This document shows, in pieces, positions 7,225-14,879 of a stretch of 31,041 bases of DNA. The notes under the pieces are model-generated. The model was not told the origin of the DNA. It saw only the letters and a list, made by a program, of their open reading frames with translations, and ran no database searches. The translations under genes were made by a program, and so were the position numbers. The DNA comes from a virus. Position 1 is the first letter of the stretch. Each line of letters begins with the position of its first letter. The DNA lies in IMG/VR virus record IMGVR_UViG_3300048996_000101, positions 1 to 31,041 of that record. One strand, given 5' to 3'.

Positions 7225-10200
7225 TTAGCTTGAGCGACGGCCAAGCGTGGCCTGAACATTTCCGCCGCGCGTACGTACGACGCGTCGGCCCGAGTCGAGC
7301 CAGAGTTCGTCGATGACCTTGTCGCCGATACGAACCTGAAGAATCATCGGAGAACCGGATCCACCGCCCGTGTACGGAGACACAGCAGGCGACGAGGACT
7401 TCGTCACGAGCATCGATCCCCACGCGCTGTCCTTGCTCCGGTTCTTCTTGATGCCGACGGCGAATCCTTCGGCGGTGAAGTGACCGACTTTCTGCATGAC
7501 CTTCGATGGGCTCTTGATGCCGAGAGCCTTCTTGATGGCCTTCTCCATCGCCAAGGCGATGTTCATCATCGCCTTCTCGATGGACTTCTTCTGCTTTGTG
7601 AGACCGGCTACCAAGCCCTCGGCAGCCTTGATTCCAGCGGCGTACATGGCGTCCGCAGCCGTCTTGCCAGCGCTTTTTGCAGAATCATTGATCTGCTTCT
7701 GCATTTTGTTCATCGTGGCGATCTCGGACGCGGATGCCGTCATCAGGGTTCCGGCGGTCTCCAGGCCACCGCCTTCGATGCCCGCTTCGGCGATCTGCTG
7801 AATGATCGTCGAGGAGACGCCCTTCTTCCTCAGACCGGCCAGAGCGTCGGAGAACGCCTTCGACTTGTCGCGGCTCTCCGTCATCGTGGACATGAGGTCG
7901 GCCACGGTGAGGTTCTTGTCGTCGCCGGACTTCCGAGTGATGTTCGTCGCCGACATCACGCCGGACGTGACGGAATCGCGCAGCGCAGCAGAAGCCTGCT
8001 TCAGACTGTCGAGCCGCTCCTTGGCCTTATCCAGAGAAGCGTTCACCTTGGTGAGCTTCTTCTCGTAGCCGATCAGCTTCTTACCAGCCGAGTCGAGAGC
8101 TTTCAGTAGTTTGCTCTCGGTCGCACCGTGCGCAGCCTTCAGGATGATGCCGCGCCATTTGTTCAGAGAATCGACAAGGCCGCTCAGTGAGTCCTGGATA
8201 GCCAGGTCGTGTTCGATCGGGTCCCGTTTGTAACCGGCCATCTTCCCGAAGTGGGAGATGTGGAACGATCCGGTCGCCTCGGTCCGTGCCTGGTGTTCCG
8301 CGTCGGCCTGGGCCTTCTTCTTTGCCTTTGCCTTGGCGGCCTTCTGCTTTTTGGTCAGACCGCCCTTTTTGAATCCAGGAAGCTCGTACGTTCCCTGGTT
8401 CACGTCCTGCATGAAGGACGGGCCGTACTTGTCGACGGCCGACGCCTGCATGACGAACTCGCCACGGGACAGACGGGCAACCAGACTGTCGGACTTCTTG
8501 GTGCCGGGGCCGTCCAGGACGCCACCGGCTATCGACCCGCCACCAGCGAACATCTTGCGCGGAAGGCTGGAAGCCTTACCACCGGAGGCACCGAAATGCG
8601 GAGATGCGGTGGAATCCACCTTGCGCATCTGCACGTTGATGTACGACGTTCCCAGAGTCCTGTTGACGAGAGAGCCGACCTGTGACCAGAACGAGCGAGG
8701 GTTCGCCGATATGGCAGCCGACTTCGACCTGAGCTTCGCACGGTTGGCCGCCGCGAGCCCTGAGTTGAACTGCCCAGCAGCGACATCGAACAGGCTGGTC
8801 TTCTTGCCGAGCTTTTTACCCTCTGCCCTGCCGAACTTGTCGAAGAACGGCGATGCATTGGCGTCGATCGTCGCGCTGGTCGTTCTCCCGTCGTAAGCAG
8901 AAAGGTCGTCCTGCGCCTTGCGAAGATCGGCTTCGGCTTTCGCCTTCTCGATCTCCAGCTTGGCTTTGCGTTCCTTGGTCAGCTTCGGGTCGTCAAGCTC
9001 GTGCTTGATGTAGTCAAGACTCGCCTTGGCCTGCTGAACGTTGAGAACGACTTTGCCGCGCTCAAGGTTCTTGCCCGCCTCCCTGGAGAAGGTATGAGCC
9101 TTGTCGCTCAGGCCGTCAAGAGTGTCCTTCCACGAACCAGCGCCAGCATCGAACTTGTCACTGGCTTCCTTGAATTTGGCACCGAAAACCGGGACGTCCT
9201 TGAACAGCGCAGCCAGTGCATGGAGCGTGGTACCCGCGCCGTCGATAACGGTCTTGAAGAGCATGACGAACGCGTCGACGAGAATGGGTACAGCCTTCAC
9301 TCCGCCCTGGACCATCTCGATCATGGCGATACCCATGTGGACGAATGCCAGACGGATGGCTGCCTGGTTCTCCTTGACCCATGCGGCGAAATGTGTCAGG
9401 TCGCCGTTGAAACTGCTCATGTCCGTGCCAGCGAAGGTGGCTATCAGGGCCTCGGCGAGCGACCCGCCGATGATCTTGATGAGATCCTTGGCGACAGAAA
9501 GACCGATGCCCATGTACTCGTTCATCGCCTTGAAAGAGTCCACGGCGATTTTCTTGAACGGGGTGAGCATGAGCGATATGCCTTGGAACCCGGCTTTCAG
9601 GCCGTCGAAAAGCGGCTGCGCCTTGTTCAGGACTCCGGAGAAAGCGATACCGATGGCGTCGAGCAGCTTCCCCATGACGGACAGCAGCTTGCCGAGGAGC
9701 GGACCGAACGCCTTCATGAAGGCGCCGGTGATGTTGCCCAGGGCGGGGAGGAGTCCACGGTTGATCGCGTCGGCGAGCCCGTTGAGGAAGTCGGACGATC
9801 CGCCTATTCCCTGCTCAAGGTTCTTGAACATGCCGGGCAGACCGGTGTCCAGGAATCCGCCGAGAAGGTTCTGCCATGCGTCGAGAGCGGGCTTCGACTT
9901 GGTGCCGAACTCGAAGAACTTGATCGTGAAGGTACCGAAGGACTTGGCGAAGTCCATCAGCCAGGAGGTACCCATCTTGACGTTCGTGAGGAACGGCCCC
10001 ATGAAGTCCTTGGAGGCGATGCCCCGGGCCATCTTCCCGAAGAGCTCACCGAATGTGTCACCGGCGACCTTCATGACGGGGTTCAGGGCCTTTACGGCCT
10101 TCTTGACATCACCGAAAGCCTTCGACATCTGCGGGAGAACAGCTTTGCGGGCGGTCGCCTGAAGGTTCCGGAATTCCTGGGTGACCGGCTTGAGCGACTT

Positions 10201-10965
10201 GAGGAATTCCTTCTCGTCCTTGGTCAGGAACTTGGTCGGCTTGTGCAGGCCAGCGAAGGCGAGAGCTGCGACGCCAGCCACAGCGCCGATACCGGCAATC
10301 ATGGGGGCGAGGGCGCCGATGGTCGGCAAAAGACCGGCACCGAGTACAACAGCCGTACCGATGAACCGCTGACGCAGGTTGGCGAACATACCGCCCATGA
10401 CCTTGCCGTTACCGGTGACGTGGTTGGCCGTGTTGCCGACCCTGTTCAGGTCGCGGGTGAACGTGTTGATGTAACGCGTGTTGCCGTGGACCGTACGGCC
10501 GGTTGTGTTAACGGATCTGACGAGTCCGTTGACACTGCGTACGGTCGTATTGACGGTGTTGTTGTGCCGTCGAAGACGGTTGGTGTTTCCGTCGAGTCCC
10601 CGCCCGAGAAAAGCCATCTGGTGACGAAGACTGCTGATTTCTCCATCGAGAGCACGGTATCGGTCGTGGGTGATTTCACCGGAGCGTGCCGCGTTCAGCG
10701 CACTGCGGCTCATCGCGTCCAGGCTGCCCCGGAGATGTGTCAGCTCGCGCCGTGACATGGAGCCGGTGCGCTGGAGCGTCTTGAAGCGCTCACCCAGGGT
10801 GTTGATGTCATCACCCAGGCGCTGCGAGTGCATACCGGCGCTCTCACCGTCACGGGAAACTCCGCGAAGGTTACGGCGCATACGGTCGAGCTGGTGGTCG
10901 AGCCGGTTGAAATCTCCCCGGGTCATGTCCCGTACACGGACTGTCAGTGTGATGTCATCAGCCAT
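7225..10965 (-). CDS. Tail tape measure protein
   Basis: 1246 residues, the longest gene here. I chose the ATG at 10965 because its A is shared with the TGA of the frameshifted chaperone (TGATG); the neighbouring in-frame GTG at 10968 is the alternative. Residues 1-200 are a charged coiled coil (RLDHQLDRMRRNLRGV), 202-240 form a hydrophobic segment (AVVLGAGLLPTIGALAPMIA) as usual for tape measures, followed by long helices and alanine-rich regions. Near the C-terminal third it carries the DSLVARLSRGEFVM block that recurs in actinophage tape measures. The protein sets tail length and is ejected with DNA; at about 1.5 angstrom per residue the tail would be near 190 nm. Confidence 0.95.
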   Translation of the reverse strand: MADDITLTVRVRDMTRGDFNRLDHQLDRMRRNLRGVSRDGESAGMHSQRLGDDINTLGERFKTLQRTGSMSRRELTHLRGSLDAMSRSALNAARSGEITHDRYRALDGEISSLRHQMAFLGRGLDGNTNRLRRHNNTVNTTVRSVNGLVRSVNTTGRTVHGNTRYINTFTRDLNRVGNTANHVTGNGKVMGGMFANLRQRFIGTAVVLGAGLLPTIGALAPMIAGIGAVAGVAALAFAGLHKPTKFLTKDEKEFLKSLKPVTQEFRNLQATARKAVLPQMSKAFGDVKKAVKALNPVMKVAGDTFGELFGKMARGIASKDFMGPFLTNVKMGTSWLMDFAKSFGTFTIKFFEFGTKSKPALDAWQNLLGGFLDTGLPGMFKNLEQGIGGSSDFLNGLADAINRGLLPALGNITGAFMKAFGPLLGKLLSVMGKLLDAIGIAFSGVLNKAQPLFDGLKAGFQGISLMLTPFKKIAVDSFKAMNEYMGIGLSVAKDLIKIIGGSLAEALIATFAGTDMSSFNGDLTHFAAWVKENQAAIRLAFVHMGIAMIEMVQGGVKAVPILVDAFVMLFKTVIDGAGTTLHALAALFKDVPVFGAKFKEASDKFDAGAGSWKDTLDGLSDKAHTFSREAGKNLERGKVVLNVQQAKASLDYIKHELDDPKLTKERKAKLEIEKAKAEADLRKAQDDLSAYDGRTTSATIDANASPFFDKFGRAEGKKLGKKTSLFDVAAGQFNSGLAAANRAKLRSKSAAISANPRSFWSQVGSLVNRTLGTSYINVQMRKVDSTASPHFGASGGKASSLPRKMFAGGGSIAGGVLDGPGTKKSDSLVARLSRGEFVMQASAVDKYGPSFMQDVNQGTYELPGFKKGGLTKKQKAAKAKAKKKAQADAEHQARTEATGSFHISHFGKMAGYKRDPIEHDLAIQDSLSGLVDSLNKWRGIILKAAHGATESKLLKALDSAGKKLIGYEKKLTKVNASLDKAKERLDSLKQASAALRDSVTSGVMSATNITRKSGDDKNLTVADLMSTMTESRDKSKAFSDALAGLRKKGVSSTIIQQIAEAGIEGGGLETAGTLMTASASEIATMNKMQKQINDSAKSAGKTAADAMYAAGIKAAEGLVAGLTKQKKSIEKAMMNIALAMEKAIKKALGIKSPSKVMQKVGHFTAEGFAVGIKKNRSKDSAWGSMLVTKSSSPAVSPYTGGGSGSPMILQVRIGDKVIDELWLDSGRRVVRTRGGNVQATLGRRSS

Positions 10966-11503
10966 CACATACCGCCTTCCGTGTTGCCCAGATCCTCGAT
11001 AGCGAGAAGCTGAAGAAATTCAACCGGCTCGTCGAACAGCTGACTCGGGAGAACATGAAACTGGCGACACAAGCCGAGGAGAAATTCGGCGCGCGACAAT
11101 TCTTCAGGCTTTACAACAAGCTCTCCGTCGGAATCGAAGCCACCAGGGTGGGCTCGCCAGCGAGTGACTTTTTTTCGGTGCTCGCAGGGGCCTTCGCCAT
11201 GGCGTCCGTCCAGGCGTCGATGATGTACATGTTCATCGCCAGGTCGTTGGACACGACGCCTTCGAAGGTGGCGGGGACGAATTCTCCGCTGTCCTCTTCC
11301 TGGAGGTTCCAGGCCACAAGGTGCTTGGCGAAGAGCTTGAGCAGCTTCTCCGTCTCGTTTCCCTCGTCACTCGTGGAACCGCTCAGTGCGACGATTTCGA
11401 GGTACTCGCCCGTGGTGAGTCCACGGACGCGTACCTCCAGACCCTCGTACTCGGTCTCCTCGAACACCAGGCGGTAGATCTTGCGCTTGCGCTGGAATGC
11501 CAT
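10965..11503 (-). CDS. Tail assembly chaperone G-T fusion by -1 frameshift
   Basis: Product of 179 residues made by a programmed -1 slip. The zero-frame G protein is read to Lys112, where GAA AAA AAG (11176-11168) presents the classical slippery heptamer A AAA AAG at 11174-11168. Slipping back one base opens a frame of 67 further residues, starting VTRWRAHPGGF and ending EDLGNTEGGM, whose stop TGA overlaps the tape-measure ATG. The extension (KPEELSRAEFLLGLCRQF, LPSQLF, FLQLLAI) matches the T-domain pattern of tail chaperones in which G and G-T coat the tape measure during tail assembly. The fusion spans 11503 to 10965 with one base read twice; no independent start for T exists in this interval. 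Confidence 0.9.
11111..11503 (-). CDS. Tail assembly chaperone G (zero-frame product)
   Basis: 130 residues. I chose the ATG at 11503, 4 nt after GGGGAGGAA, rather than the 12-residue-longer frame starting at 11539, which runs through a terminator hairpin. It begins AFQRKRKIYRLVFEE, followed by an acidic helical body (GLTTGEYLEIVAL, EKLLKLFAKHLVAWN). This is the N-terminal domain of siphovirus tail chaperones located immediately upstream of the tape measure. About 20 codons before its end lies the slippery sequence that makes the longer G-T protein. A stem-loop with a U-tract precedes its ribosome site. Confidence 0.9.
   Translation of the reverse strand: MAFQRKRKIYRLVFEETEYEGLEVRVRGLTTGEYLEIVALSGSTSDEGNETEKLLKLFAKHLVAWNLQEEDSGEFVPATFEGVVSNDLAMNMYIIDAWTDAMAKAPASTEKKSLAGEPTLVASIPTESLL
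11168..11174 (-). other. -1 frameshift slippery heptamer A AAA AAG
   Basis: The minus strand reads ACC GAA AAA AAG TCA in the G frame, so the heptamer is in the correct phase (xxA AAA AAG) for simultaneous tandem slippage, as in E. coli dnaX. The -1 frame after it is open for 67 codons up to the tape-measure start. I did not attempt to define a downstream stimulatory structure. Confidence 0.88.
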
Positions 11504-11527
11504 GTTTCCTCCCCGGAATAGGGCATG

Positions 11528-11553
11528 AAAAAAGCCCACCGCATCTGCGATGG
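11528..11553 (-). terminator. Intrinsic terminator upstream of tail chaperone
   Basis: On the minus strand an 8-bp stem (CCATCGCA / TGCGGTGG, one G-T pair) is followed by GCTTTTTTC and then CATGCCC. It lies after the tail-tube paralogue stop (11582) and 25 nt before the chaperone start (11503). It shares the T-tract-CATGCC ending with hairpins at 28408, 20043 and 13962. Read-through would be needed for tail genes downstream, so it probably attenuates. Confidence 0.75.
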
Positions 11554-11581
11554 ACTGCCGAAGTTCAGGCCTGATGAAGTG

Positions 11582-11971
11582 TCAGGACCAGGTGGGAATT
11601 GCGCCGTCCGCGAGGCTTCCCGGCACTCCCCACGTAAGCTCGCCGGAATCGGCGCGCGTGAGCGGGTAGTCGGTGAGAAGGCACTCGTTGGCCAGGGTCT
11701 GACCCGACACGTTGATCGAGATGGTGCGGTTCACGCTCGTCGAAGGAATCGTCTTGAAGACGGCGTGCGAGAGGTTTGCGGCGTCGTTGAAAACGCCGTT
11801 CATGGTGATCGAGAAATCGGCGAGCAGGAGCAGACGCTCCATGGCGGACTTGTCGATACCGGTGACGTCCTGAGTCGCTCGTGGGGTCGAGAACTCAAGG
11901 TTCGTGATGTCGTTGCGGATGTCCCGAGCGGTGCCACCACTGTCGTCTACCGACAGGGTGGTCCATGCCAA
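11582..11971 (-). CDS. Tail tube protein paralogue, short form
   Basis: 129 residues. TTG start at 11971, chosen because AAGGAG lies 6 nt upstream and the reading frame has no earlier start with a ribosome site. The segment VTGIDKSAMER (residues 37-47) and a following GVFNDAA match VTGINKSAFER and YFNDAA of the 458-residue gene two genes upstream, so both belong to the actinophage major-tail-tube family. This protein is nearly just the tube core and lacks the LamG insert. It likely polymerises into the tail tube around the tape measure; which paralogue dominates is not decidable from sequence. Downstream is the chaperone, preceded by a terminator. Confidence 0.75.
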   Translation of the reverse strand: MAWTTLSVDDSGGTARDIRNDITNLEFSTPRATQDVTGIDKSAMERLLLLADFSITMNGVFNDAANLSHAVFKTIPSTSVNRTISINVSGQTLANECLLTDYPLTRADSGELTWGVPGSLADGAIPTWS

Positions 11972-12044
11972 TCCTGACTCCTTGGCGATGACTACTGCCC
12001 TCCTTGATGAAAGAGCGGTGACTCCGCCCTGTGCCGGTTATGGC

Positions 12045-12075
12045 GAAGGCCCGCCGCATTGCGCGGCGGGCCTTC
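12045..12075. terminator. Perfect 13-bp inverted repeat, bidirectional terminator or RNA processing hairpin
   Basis: Arms GAAGGCCCGCCGC (12045-12057) and its exact complement (12063-12075) with a 5-nt loop, in the gap between the 146-residue gene and the short tail-tube gene. On neither strand is it followed by a long T-tract, but the strong stem alone can stop or protect transcripts. Confidence 0.65.
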
Positions 12076-12097
12076 GAGTTATGTGTGCAGTGGTGGG

Positions 12098-12538
12098 TCA
12101 GCCACGTTCCTGCGTCGCGCGGATCCGGTCGAGGTTCTCGCCGAACTCTTCGAGCCAGTGTTCGGACCGAGTGTACTGGCGGAAGTTCCCCGTCGGATTC
12201 CCTCGGAAGTCGCCGTCGCGGGCGATGAAGATCTCCTGCTTGTCGAGGGGGAGGGAATGCTGGCTGACGCGGAAGCAGGGCTGCCCGGCTTCGTACACCA
12301 GCCAGTTCTCGCCTTCTGCGACATGCAGTTCGGTGAACTTACGGCCCGAGGTCTTGGCGCTGTGCAGCATCTGCGGGTCGAGGCCTTCGACGCGTACGCG
12401 CCAGCCGTTCACGTAATCCCGGCAAAGGGTCTCTTCACATGTCGCCGGTCGCCGGTGCGATGAACGCGGCGCGAGGATCTGAAAGGTTCGGTATGCCTGA
12501 GCCGGACCACTGGGAGTAATACGGTTAATCGGACGCAT
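12098..12538 (-). CDS. Conserved actinophage protein between the tail-tube genes
   Basis: 146 residues, ATG with GGGGAGGAAT upstream. Begins RPINRITPSGPAQAYRTFQI, then RPATCEE, WRVRVEGLDPQM, a helical centre, and YEAGQPCFRVSQHSLPL before a charged C-terminal half. I recognise this layout as a conserved unknown commonly encoded by actinobacterial phages in the tail-tube region. Its function is not known; position suggests a tail or virion-assembly role. Two cysteines in the first third (TCEETLC) could bind metal but are not a complete zinc motif. Confidence 0.7.
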   Translation of the reverse strand: MRPINRITPSGPAQAYRTFQILAPRSSHRRPATCEETLCRDYVNGWRVRVEGLDPQMLHSAKTSGRKFTELHVAEGENWLVYEAGQPCFRVSQHSLPLDKQEIFIARDGDFRGNPTGNFRQYTRSEHWLEEFGENLDRIRATQERG

Positions 12539-12561
12539 GAATTCCTCCCCGGATGCGTACG

Positions 12562-13938
12562 TCAGAAGACCGTCGATGTGATGTTGTGGCAGAAGTTCAC
12601 GCTGAATACGGCGTTCGTGAAGGTGCCGGTAGTCACGAGACGTACGTACCGCTTGATCTCGATGGCGGCGGTAGCGATACGTTCGACGGTCGGTGCACTG
12701 GAGACAGTGGTGAAACTGGCTCCAGTAATGTCCGCGTAGGCGTCAGTTCCGCCGTTGTCGTGGGAGTGCTGCGCCTTGATGGTCACCGATGTCCCGGTGA
12801 AGCTGAAGACCTGGAGATACAGCTGCGCGCCGAAGGTGGTGTGCGAGCTGACGAACGCAGTTCCCTGAAGCGTCCACGTGCGGGGGGTGGCGTCAGTGAC
12901 CGTTCCGGATGCCGCCGAGGCAATGGGAGCCGCTACCGACGTGCCGCCGATTCCGGAAAGGACGCTTCCCTGGAAGAACTTTCCGGCGAACTGGTTGGTC
13001 GTACCGCCCGTGGCCGACCCGATTTCCAGAACGGCAGTCGAAGCGAAGATGGACGTGGTGCCTGCGGTAGTGACCGTCGCGCCGAGCTGGGTCCAGGTGG
13101 AGCCGTCTTCGCTGGTGTAGAAGGTCATGACGTGGTTTCCGGCACCGTCATCGACGTCCATGGTGGCGCGAATCCAGTGGGTGGATCCGTCGGTGAATCC
13201 CGTGGCTACGGTGGAGGCGGTGGACAGGGCGGCGGTGCCGTCATTGGACCAGCGCAGATTGAGAACACCCGTGGTGTCGATGGTCAGCGCGTACGACCGC
13301 TGGTTACCCGTCGTGGTGTATTTGGAGATGATGTAGTCTTCGGCGGCCGGAGTCCAGTCGTCGGCCGCTATGCGAGCCCGGATATCGATATCGCCGACAA
13401 TGTCCAGGGACGCGGCGTCCGGGGTGGAAACGTAGTTCCCGGCCGTGCCCGGAAGATAGACGAAGTCCTCACCGGTGTACCCGAACTCGACTCCTGTGCC
13501 GTTGGTGGCCGTGGTGTCGGTTCGCTGTCCGGCCGTGAGCTGCTTTCCCCACTCCAGGCCGAAGCCATTTCCTTCCACACGCACGGCAGCGGTGAGCTTT
13601 CCGTCATTGTCGCGTGTCAGGTCGTAGTTCAGCTGCTTGCCCACCAGGGAAGCTGCGGGGTTGCCGAGGGTAGTGCCACGGCAGTAGGTGAGAATGCGGT
13701 CGGTGGTGGGAAGCGAGGACAGCACGGGGTGTGCGTGACTAGCGGCATCGTTGAAGTATGAGGTCCACTCAACATGCCCGTCGCGTGTGCCGCCGATGCG
13801 CTCGAAGGCGCTCTTGTTGATACCGGTGACATCGATCAGGGCGATGCTGCCGCTGATCTCTCCGAGCGAATTCGTATCTCCGGAGAGGTCGTAGCCGCCT
13901 ACGAAAAAGTTGTCCCCGAGGCCGCTTTGTTTTGCCAC
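12562..13938 (-). CDS. Major tail tube protein with inserted LamG domain
   Basis: 458 residues, ATG with GAGGAGGGAAG upstream. Residues 1-145 are the tail-tube start (DVTGINKSAFER at 36-47, YFNDAA at 61-66), residues about 155-345 form a concanavalin/LamG-like beta sandwich (YVSTPDAASLD, DYIISKYTT, WIRATMDVDDG), and 350-458 return to beta strands (AAIEIKRYVRLVTTGTF) that can complete the tube fold. Tube subunits lining a siphovirus tail would therefore expose a carbohydrate-binding-like module along the shaft. The first 145 residues resemble the 129-residue gene near 11.6 kb. Preceded by a terminator-like hairpin, so it may be expressed at a distinct level. Confidence 0.8.
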   Translation of the reverse strand: MAKQSGLGDNFFVGGYDLSGDTNSLGEISGSIALIDVTGINKSAFERIGGTRDGHVEWTSYFNDAASHAHPVLSSLPTTDRILTYCRGTTLGNPAASLVGKQLNYDLTRDNDGKLTAAVRVEGNGFGLEWGKQLTAGQRTDTTATNGTGVEFGYTGEDFVYLPGTAGNYVSTPDAASLDIVGDIDIRARIAADDWTPAAEDYIISKYTTTGNQRSYALTIDTTGVLNLRWSNDGTAALSTASTVATGFTDGSTHWIRATMDVDDGAGNHVMTFYTSEDGSTWTQLGATVTTAGTTSIFASTAVLEIGSATGGTTNQFAGKFFQGSVLSGIGGTSVAAPIASAASGTVTDATPRTWTLQGTAFVSSHTTFGAQLYLQVFSFTGTSVTIKAQHSHDNGGTDAYADITGASFTTVSSAPTVERIATAAIEIKRYVRLVTTGTFTNAVFSVNFCHNITSTVF

Positions 13939-13961
13939 GTGTTCTTCCCTCCTCGGGGCAT

Positions 13962-13989
13962 GAAGAAGGCCCGCGCATCAGCACGGGCC
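13962..13989 (-). terminator. Terminator-like hairpin upstream of tail tube gene
   Basis: Nine-bp GC stem (GGCCCGTGC with GCGCGGGCC, one mismatch) with a 4-nt loop, followed on the minus strand by TTCTTCATGCCC and the tail-tube ribosome site. It directly follows the tail-terminator-like gene stop at 13998. One of the recurrent T-tract-CATGCC cassettes in this window. Confidence 0.65.
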
Positions 13990-13997
13990 ACTGGGTC

Positions 13998-14453
13998 TTA
14001 CGGAGCTTGCGTCCACAGGTCATCCACGATCATCGGTACGTTGATCGAGAAGACCCGGAACTCCTTGCCGTCCATGTTGATGAATCCGGTACGAGCATCC
14101 AGGCCTGGGCCGTATGCACCGAAAAGGTCAACATGCCTGATCAGGCCGCCGAGCGTGAAGTCGTTCATGTACGCCCGCATCAGAGCATCGAGAGCAGTCG
14201 TCAGATCGGTGTCAATGTCGTCGTACGGCTCCGTCATGGTTCCCGCGTAAAGCCGTACCTCGACCTGAAGACGCACCGACGTATTGGAAAGGCCGGATGT
14301 CTTGACCGGGCTGACGCGCTCGACCCAGATGGCAGCGGTTACTTCCTCGGGCGGCGACTGCTTCGACTCGTGCTCGTTGACCATGGAGAAATAACCAGTA
14401 CTCAGAGCGTGCGAAGCGAGAGCGTCGATAATTCCGTTGATGTCCAGGGCCAC
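13998..14453 (-). CDS. Tail terminator / tail completion protein
   Basis: 151 residues, GTG start with AAGGAGC upstream. The protein has an N-terminal helix (GIIDALASHAL), a beta core (AAIWVERVSP, SVRLQVEVRLYAG) and a helical stretch (LTTALDALMRAYM). That matches the compact fold of siphovirus tail terminators (gpU-like/neck class), which cap the tail tube. It lies between the HK97-gp10-like protein and the tail tube, the expected place. Family assignment is from position and size, not from a diagnostic motif. Confidence 0.65.
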   Translation of the reverse strand: MALDINGIIDALASHALSTGYFSMVNEHESKQSPPEEVTAAIWVERVSPVKTSGLSNTSVRLQVEVRLYAGTMTEPYDDIDTDLTTALDALMRAYMNDFTLGGLIRHVDLFGAYGPGLDARTGFINMDGKEFRVFSINVPMIVDDLWTQAP

Positions 14454-14462
14454 GACAGCTCC

Positions 14463-14870
14463 TTAAATGAGCATTCCCCGGGCCCTGTACGACCGCAGGA
14501 TGCGGCGAGCGATATTGCGGCGCTCATGCTTCATGTGGATCTCGGTGTACCGGAACGTCCAGTAGCCCTTGAACCGGGTGACGGGGTTCCGGGATCCGGT
14601 GCCCTCCAGCCAGTGGCCGTAGATGACGCCGTTGTCATGCAGTTCGTAGCGAGCCGCTCCGAGGCGTCGTGTGTTGATCCGCGTCGTGTAGTACGGAGTC
14701 TGATGCCTCAGTTTCTCGTCGAAGCGGTGAAGAGCAACATCTTCAGCCTTCTCGGCGATCTCTTTGGCGACGTCATCCGAGTAGCGGCGGGCGTATTCCG
14801 TCATGCGACCACTGCTGATGGGTCCCTGCACGCGTGAGTTGAAACTCCAGGTACGGGAAACAGAAGCCAT
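14463..14870 (-). CDS. Head-tail joining protein, HK97 gp10-like
   Basis: 135 residues, ATG with GAGGTGG upstream. Contains a helix-rich N-terminal half with IAEKAEDVALHRFDEKL, then the TPYYTTRINT and GHWLEGTGSRNPVTRF blocks common in HK97-gp10/neck proteins, and a basic C-terminus (ERRNIARRILRSYRARG). The basic end could face DNA in the connector lumen. Stop and start with the next gene are separated by 9 nt. Confidence 0.7.
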   Translation of the reverse strand: MASVSRTWSFNSRVQGPISSGRMTEYARRYSDDVAKEIAEKAEDVALHRFDEKLRHQTPYYTTRINTRRLGAARYELHDNGVIYGHWLEGTGSRNPVTRFKGYWTFRYTEIHMKHERRNIARRILRSYRARGMLI

Positions 14871-14879
14871 GACACCACC

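Noticed and set aside
9001-10755. Long open frame on the plus strand (584 codons)
   Set aside because: Antisense to the tape measure; composition (very rich in E, G, V, R) and lack of a ribosome site mark it as a shadow.
12553-13761. Long open frame on the plus strand (402 codons)
   Set aside because: Antisense to the LamG tail-tube gene; glycine/valine-rich shadow without homology-like features.
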